Under the pieces are notes generated by a model. That model searched no databases. It was given only the letters and a program-made list of their open reading frames with translations, and was not told the origin of the DNA. Source: Acidiferrobacterales bacterium (GTDB taxonomy: Bacteria; Pseudomonadota; Gammaproteobacteria; Acidiferrobacterales; Sulfurifustaceae). Taken from it: 14,343 nt of DNA. The stretch is taken from contig WGFP01000155.1 in the NCBI GenBank assembly GCA_015492195.1, positions 1 through 14,343 on the forward strand, written 5' to 3'. Position numbers and translations under genes: made by a program. Of the stretch, positions 12,543-14,343 are shown piece after piece (positions within the stretch are counted from its first letter, which is position 1; each line of letters opens with the position of its first letter).

Positions 12543-13001
12543 CTATAAGGCCTGACGATGGTCGGTGGAATCGGGATGAATAACCGCACCCGCGACCGGG
12601 GTTTGAGCATCCCCTTTTTCTTTTGTAACCGGCGTTGTCTCGTTGCTGCGGACAGCGGCGGTGTCCACGTCTTTGGTTACCAGGTCTCCTTGAACACCGA
12701 CCAATTTGTTATCCTGGAAGAGGATGGTCAAACGCCGGGTCTGCCGGGTTTTCCCGCCGCCCTCCTTAAAGGAATAGAAATAGTCCCACCGGTTCCGGTG
12801 GAATGGGTCGGTGATCAGCGGCGTACCGAGCACAAAGCGCACCTGGCTTCGGGTCATCCCCGGCTTGAGCTTGTCCACCATTTCCTGGGTCACCACGTTA
12901 CCCTGCTGGGTATCCAGCTTGTAGACCTTGACGCAACCGGCGGAAAGCGCAGCCGCCGCCACCAATGTGACGATTAATAAATGACGCATTTTGGAAATCA
13001 C
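12543..13001 (-). CDS. bamE: Outer membrane assembly lipoprotein BamE (SmpA)
   Basis: BamE is a lipoprotein of the BAM complex that inserts beta-barrel proteins in the outer membrane. The reading frame starts at GTG 13001 (152 residues); ATG at 12989 (148 residues) is equally possible, since neither has a convincing ribosome-binding site. The signal peptide LLIVTLVAAAALSAGC ends in lipobox SAGC with Cys23 (Cys19 from the ATG). The SmpA/OmlA domain follows: GNVVTQEMVDKLKPGMTRSQ (about 34-53), VRFVLGTPLITDPFHRNRWD (54-73), YFYSF, then RRLTILFQDNKLVGVQGDL (about 88-106). The C-terminal 45 residues, rich in Thr, Lys and Asp, exceed the E. coli protein and look disordered. It is divergent from fur and convergent with rnfH, the usual gammaproteobacterial order. 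Confidence 0.95.
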   Translation of the reverse strand: MISKMRHLLIVTLVAAAALSAGCVKVYKLDTQQGNVVTQEMVDKLKPGMTRSQVRFVLGTPLITDPFHRNRWDYFYSFKEGGGKTRQTRRLTILFQDNKLVGVQGDLVTKDVDTAAVRSNETTPVTKEKGDAQTPVAGAVIHPDSTDHRQAL

Positions 13002-13089
13002 GGAAGAGCTGATTTACACTGGCACCATGATAACCCATAAAGCTTGACCGGGTATACAGGCAACGTATCTCAACGAGGAACCCTTATTT
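13002..13089. promoter_or_regulatory. Divergent bamE-fur promoter region
   Basis: 88 bp must contain promoters for both genes. On the plus strand TTGACC and TATCTC, 16 bases apart (within about 13044-13071), are a plausible fur promoter, followed by the GAGGAA ribosome-binding site nine bases before the fur ATG. The bamE promoter cannot be assigned. I see no clear Fur box (GATAATGATAATCATTATC-like) for autoregulation; TGATAACC at about 13027 is at best a half site. Confidence 0.35.
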
Positions 13090-13554
13090 ATGGCTCACGC
13101 TCGAACTCCCTCTGCGGGCAGCGCCGACCTTAAAAAGGCGGGGCTCAAGGCCACCCTGCCGCGGCTTAAGATTCTGCATATCCTTGAGCACGCCAAGGAT
13201 CGGCACATGACGGCGGAGGCCGTCTATCAACACTTGTTAAGCGCCGGAGAGGAGGTCGGACTGGCCACGGTGTATCGGGTGCTCACCCAGTTTGAGACCG
13301 CGGGTCTCGTACTGCGGCACAACTTCGAGGGCGGGCGTTCCGTGTTTGAAATCAATCATGGCAGGCACCACGATCACATGGTGTGCATGGAATGCGGCAA
13401 GGTGTTTGAGTTCTGCGACAATTCCATCGAAGCGCGCCAACGCAAGGTGGCGGCCGAGGCCGGTTTTATCGTCGACGACCATTCCTTATATATGTATGGC
13501 GTTTGCCGCGGCATGCGGGAGAAGGGGGTATGTTCGAAAAAAAGTGGCAAGTAG
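13090..13554 (+). CDS. fur: Ferric uptake regulator Fur
   Basis: Fur is an Fe(II)-dependent DNA-binding repressor of iron acquisition genes. The 154-residue protein has the winged-helix domain at about 14-85 (KKAGLKATLPRLKILHILEH, then TAEAVYQHLL, GLATVYRVLTQFETAGLVLR). The metal and dimerisation domain follows, with HHDHMVCMECGKVFEF at 93-108. Cys99 and Cys102 form the structural zinc site, and a second pair Cys139/Cys148 sits in YGVCRGMREKGVC. The wording of the helix (LATVYRVLTQFE) fits Fur rather than Zur or PerR. A short N-terminal extension (MAHARTPSAGSA) precedes the domain. The stop codon and last residues (KSGK) lie inside a simple inverted repeat, so the tail may have been rewritten by it. 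RecN, common after fur, is absent. Confidence 0.96.
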   Translation: MAHARTPSAGSADLKKAGLKATLPRLKILHILEHAKDRHMTAEAVYQHLLSAGEEVGLATVYRVLTQFETAGLVLRHNFEGGRSVFEINHGRHHDHMVCMECGKVFEFCDNSIEARQRKVAAEAGFIVDDHSLYMYGVCRGMREKGVCSKKSGK

Positions 13555-13629
13555 CAAGTTACAAGTGTATGCGCGTAAAGCAAGTGGAGCATTAGTATCC
13601 TTGCCACTTGGTACTTGAAACTTGCTACT
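13542..13629. repeat. Inverted repeat at the 3' end of fur
   Basis: AAGTGGCAAG (13542-13551) is perfectly inverted at 13600-13609. AGTAGCAAGTTACAAGT (13550-13566) is inverted at 13613-13629 with one mismatch. The arms occur in the order A-B-A'-B', so they cannot both pair as nested stems. The units are AAGT/CAAG-based simple sequence. The fur stop codon TAG (13552-13554) is inside the left arms. It could act as a terminator-like or RNA-stabilising element for fur. Confidence 0.8.
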
Positions 13630-13696
13630 GTAGTTCCAGCAACACCGCCGTTTCATCGCAGTTGTTGTACTTGTAGCATTTCACGCAGATTCCCCT

Positions 13697-14157
13697 TCAC
13701 CAAGCGACCACGGCCCTCACCGCATGGCGCATCTCAGTCCCACCGCCACCAACGGCAACAGCCCCAGTATCGATAACGGAACCCCCCCGAATGAGTGTCT
13801 TTTTTCCGGCGATTTTGTTTTTTCTTCTCATCTCGCCATTGAGCTCTAGCAGGAAATCCCATTGCAGGTGAGTGTGCGCTGTGCCTAGATGATGCGTCTT
13901 GATACTGTGAACATCTTCAAGCCCCTGCGCCGCAAAGCCCTTAAGCTCCGCGTCGCTGAACTCGTCAAAGTTGATGACCTCCGTGCGCAGCCGGATGGAC
14001 CACTGACCGCGGGGCATGGGCGTGGCCGCGATAGTGTTAATCGGGCCGGACGACTCGGAACCAAATGCAGCCGCGGGATGGTCCGCCCAGGCATCAGCGT
14101 CAAGAAGGAGACCCAGTACTAAAATGTATAAAGACCGTAAATGCGAACCCTATCCAT
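13697..14157 (-). pseudogene. Remnant of a putative outer-membrane (beta-barrel) protein gene, frameshifted
   Basis: ATG at 14157 has a strong GGAGAGG box eight bases upstream but reaches TAG after 12 codons (MDRVRIYGLYTF). In the neighbouring frame the sequence continues as a good signal peptide (LRSLYILVLGLLLDADAWA) and then TPMPRGQWSIRLRTEVINFD and EFSDAELKGFAAQGLEDVHS. That pattern recalls the N-terminus of predicted outer-membrane transporter-like proteins of several hundred residues. A one-base deletion within the first codons explains the shift. After VHSIK the similarity jumps to a late-looking segment (LQWDFLLELNGE, then GGSVI), and the frame ends at 13697 after about 140 codons. So most of the middle appears deleted. 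The family assignment is from memory of the motif and only moderately sure; the frameshift is seen directly. Confidence 0.55.
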
Positions 14158-14343
14158 TGATTGCGCCTCTCCGTTCACGACACCCATACGTCGACAACGC
14201 TGAACTTGCGCCGCTTGTTGGTATTGCATGGCATTGGTTGCGAACCGTATCGTGCGCCTGCATGCTTTTCCCGAAAATGAATGCTTATTCATCGTACTTG
14301 CTTGCTCTTCATGGGTTTTTGCGAGAGCAGGGCGCGGATCAAT
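14158..14343. other. Right-end stretch without an assignable gene
   Basis: 186 bp upstream of the decayed gene. It should contain that gene's former promoter on the minus strand. Two plus-strand frames stay open to the window edge, from ATG 14277 (MNAYSSYLLALHGFLREQGA) and from an ATG near 14228, but neither has a ribosome-binding site and both are too short to judge. Confidence 0.35.

Noticed and set aside
12538..12553. AGGCC/GGCCT hairpin at the rnfH-bamE convergence as a shared terminator
   Set aside because: Only five base pairs, no T-run, and it overlaps the bamE stop codon.
14277..14343. Start of a possible plus-strand gene at the right edge
   Set aside because: About 22 codons only, with no ribosome-binding site and a competing open frame.

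Overview
The window looks like chromosomal DNA of a moderately GC-rich gammaproteobacterium. The strongest clue is the block smpB / ratA / rnfH / bamE / fur, which is the E. coli smpB-ratA-ratB-bamE neighbourhood followed by fur. The proS, xseB, ispA and folE2 genes also fit. I cannot name a genus from sequence alone.

Layout. (1) 1-668: 5' part of proS on the minus strand. (2) 669-2191: an AT-richer stretch with four tandem palindromic operator-like repeats (966-1040), one unrecognised protein gene (1238-1840) and non-coding flanks. (3) 2192-4469, minus strand: a type 1 glutamine amidotransferase and a ROK-family sugar kinase that overlap by one base, then a DUF302 lipoprotein. The kinase carries a 99-bp dispersed repeat as an in-frame insertion. 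(4) 4512-6413, plus strand: a retropepsin-like aspartic protease, a second copy of the repeat, an unrecognised lipoprotein gene, and a short relic of a second aspartic protease gene. (5) 6573-8695, minus strand: xseB - ispA - folE2. (6) 8807-10035, minus strand: smpB followed by ssrA (tmRNA). (7) 10277-13554: NSS-family symporter - ratA - rnfH on plus, convergent bamE on minus, then fur on plus. (8) 13697-14157, minus strand: a frameshifted remnant of an apparent outer-membrane protein gene.

The main discovery is in ssrA. The tmRNA gene is interrupted in its T-loop by a 286-nt element (8824-9109). I can fold this by eye into a complete group I intron: P1 with a U.G pair at the 5' splice site, P2 to P9, two extra P7.1/P7.2-like hairpins, and a terminal G. 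Joining the flanks restores a perfect T-arm and a 7-bp acceptor stem with a G3.U70 pair and an encoded CCA. Release of stalled ribosomes by tmRNA-SmpB in this organism should therefore depend on RNA splicing. The predicted degradation tag is ANEDNYALAA.

Signs of genome flux elsewhere include the dispersed repeat inside the kinase, the duplicated protease tail, simple-sequence inverted repeats that contain the stop codons of smpB and fur, and the decayed gene at the right end.
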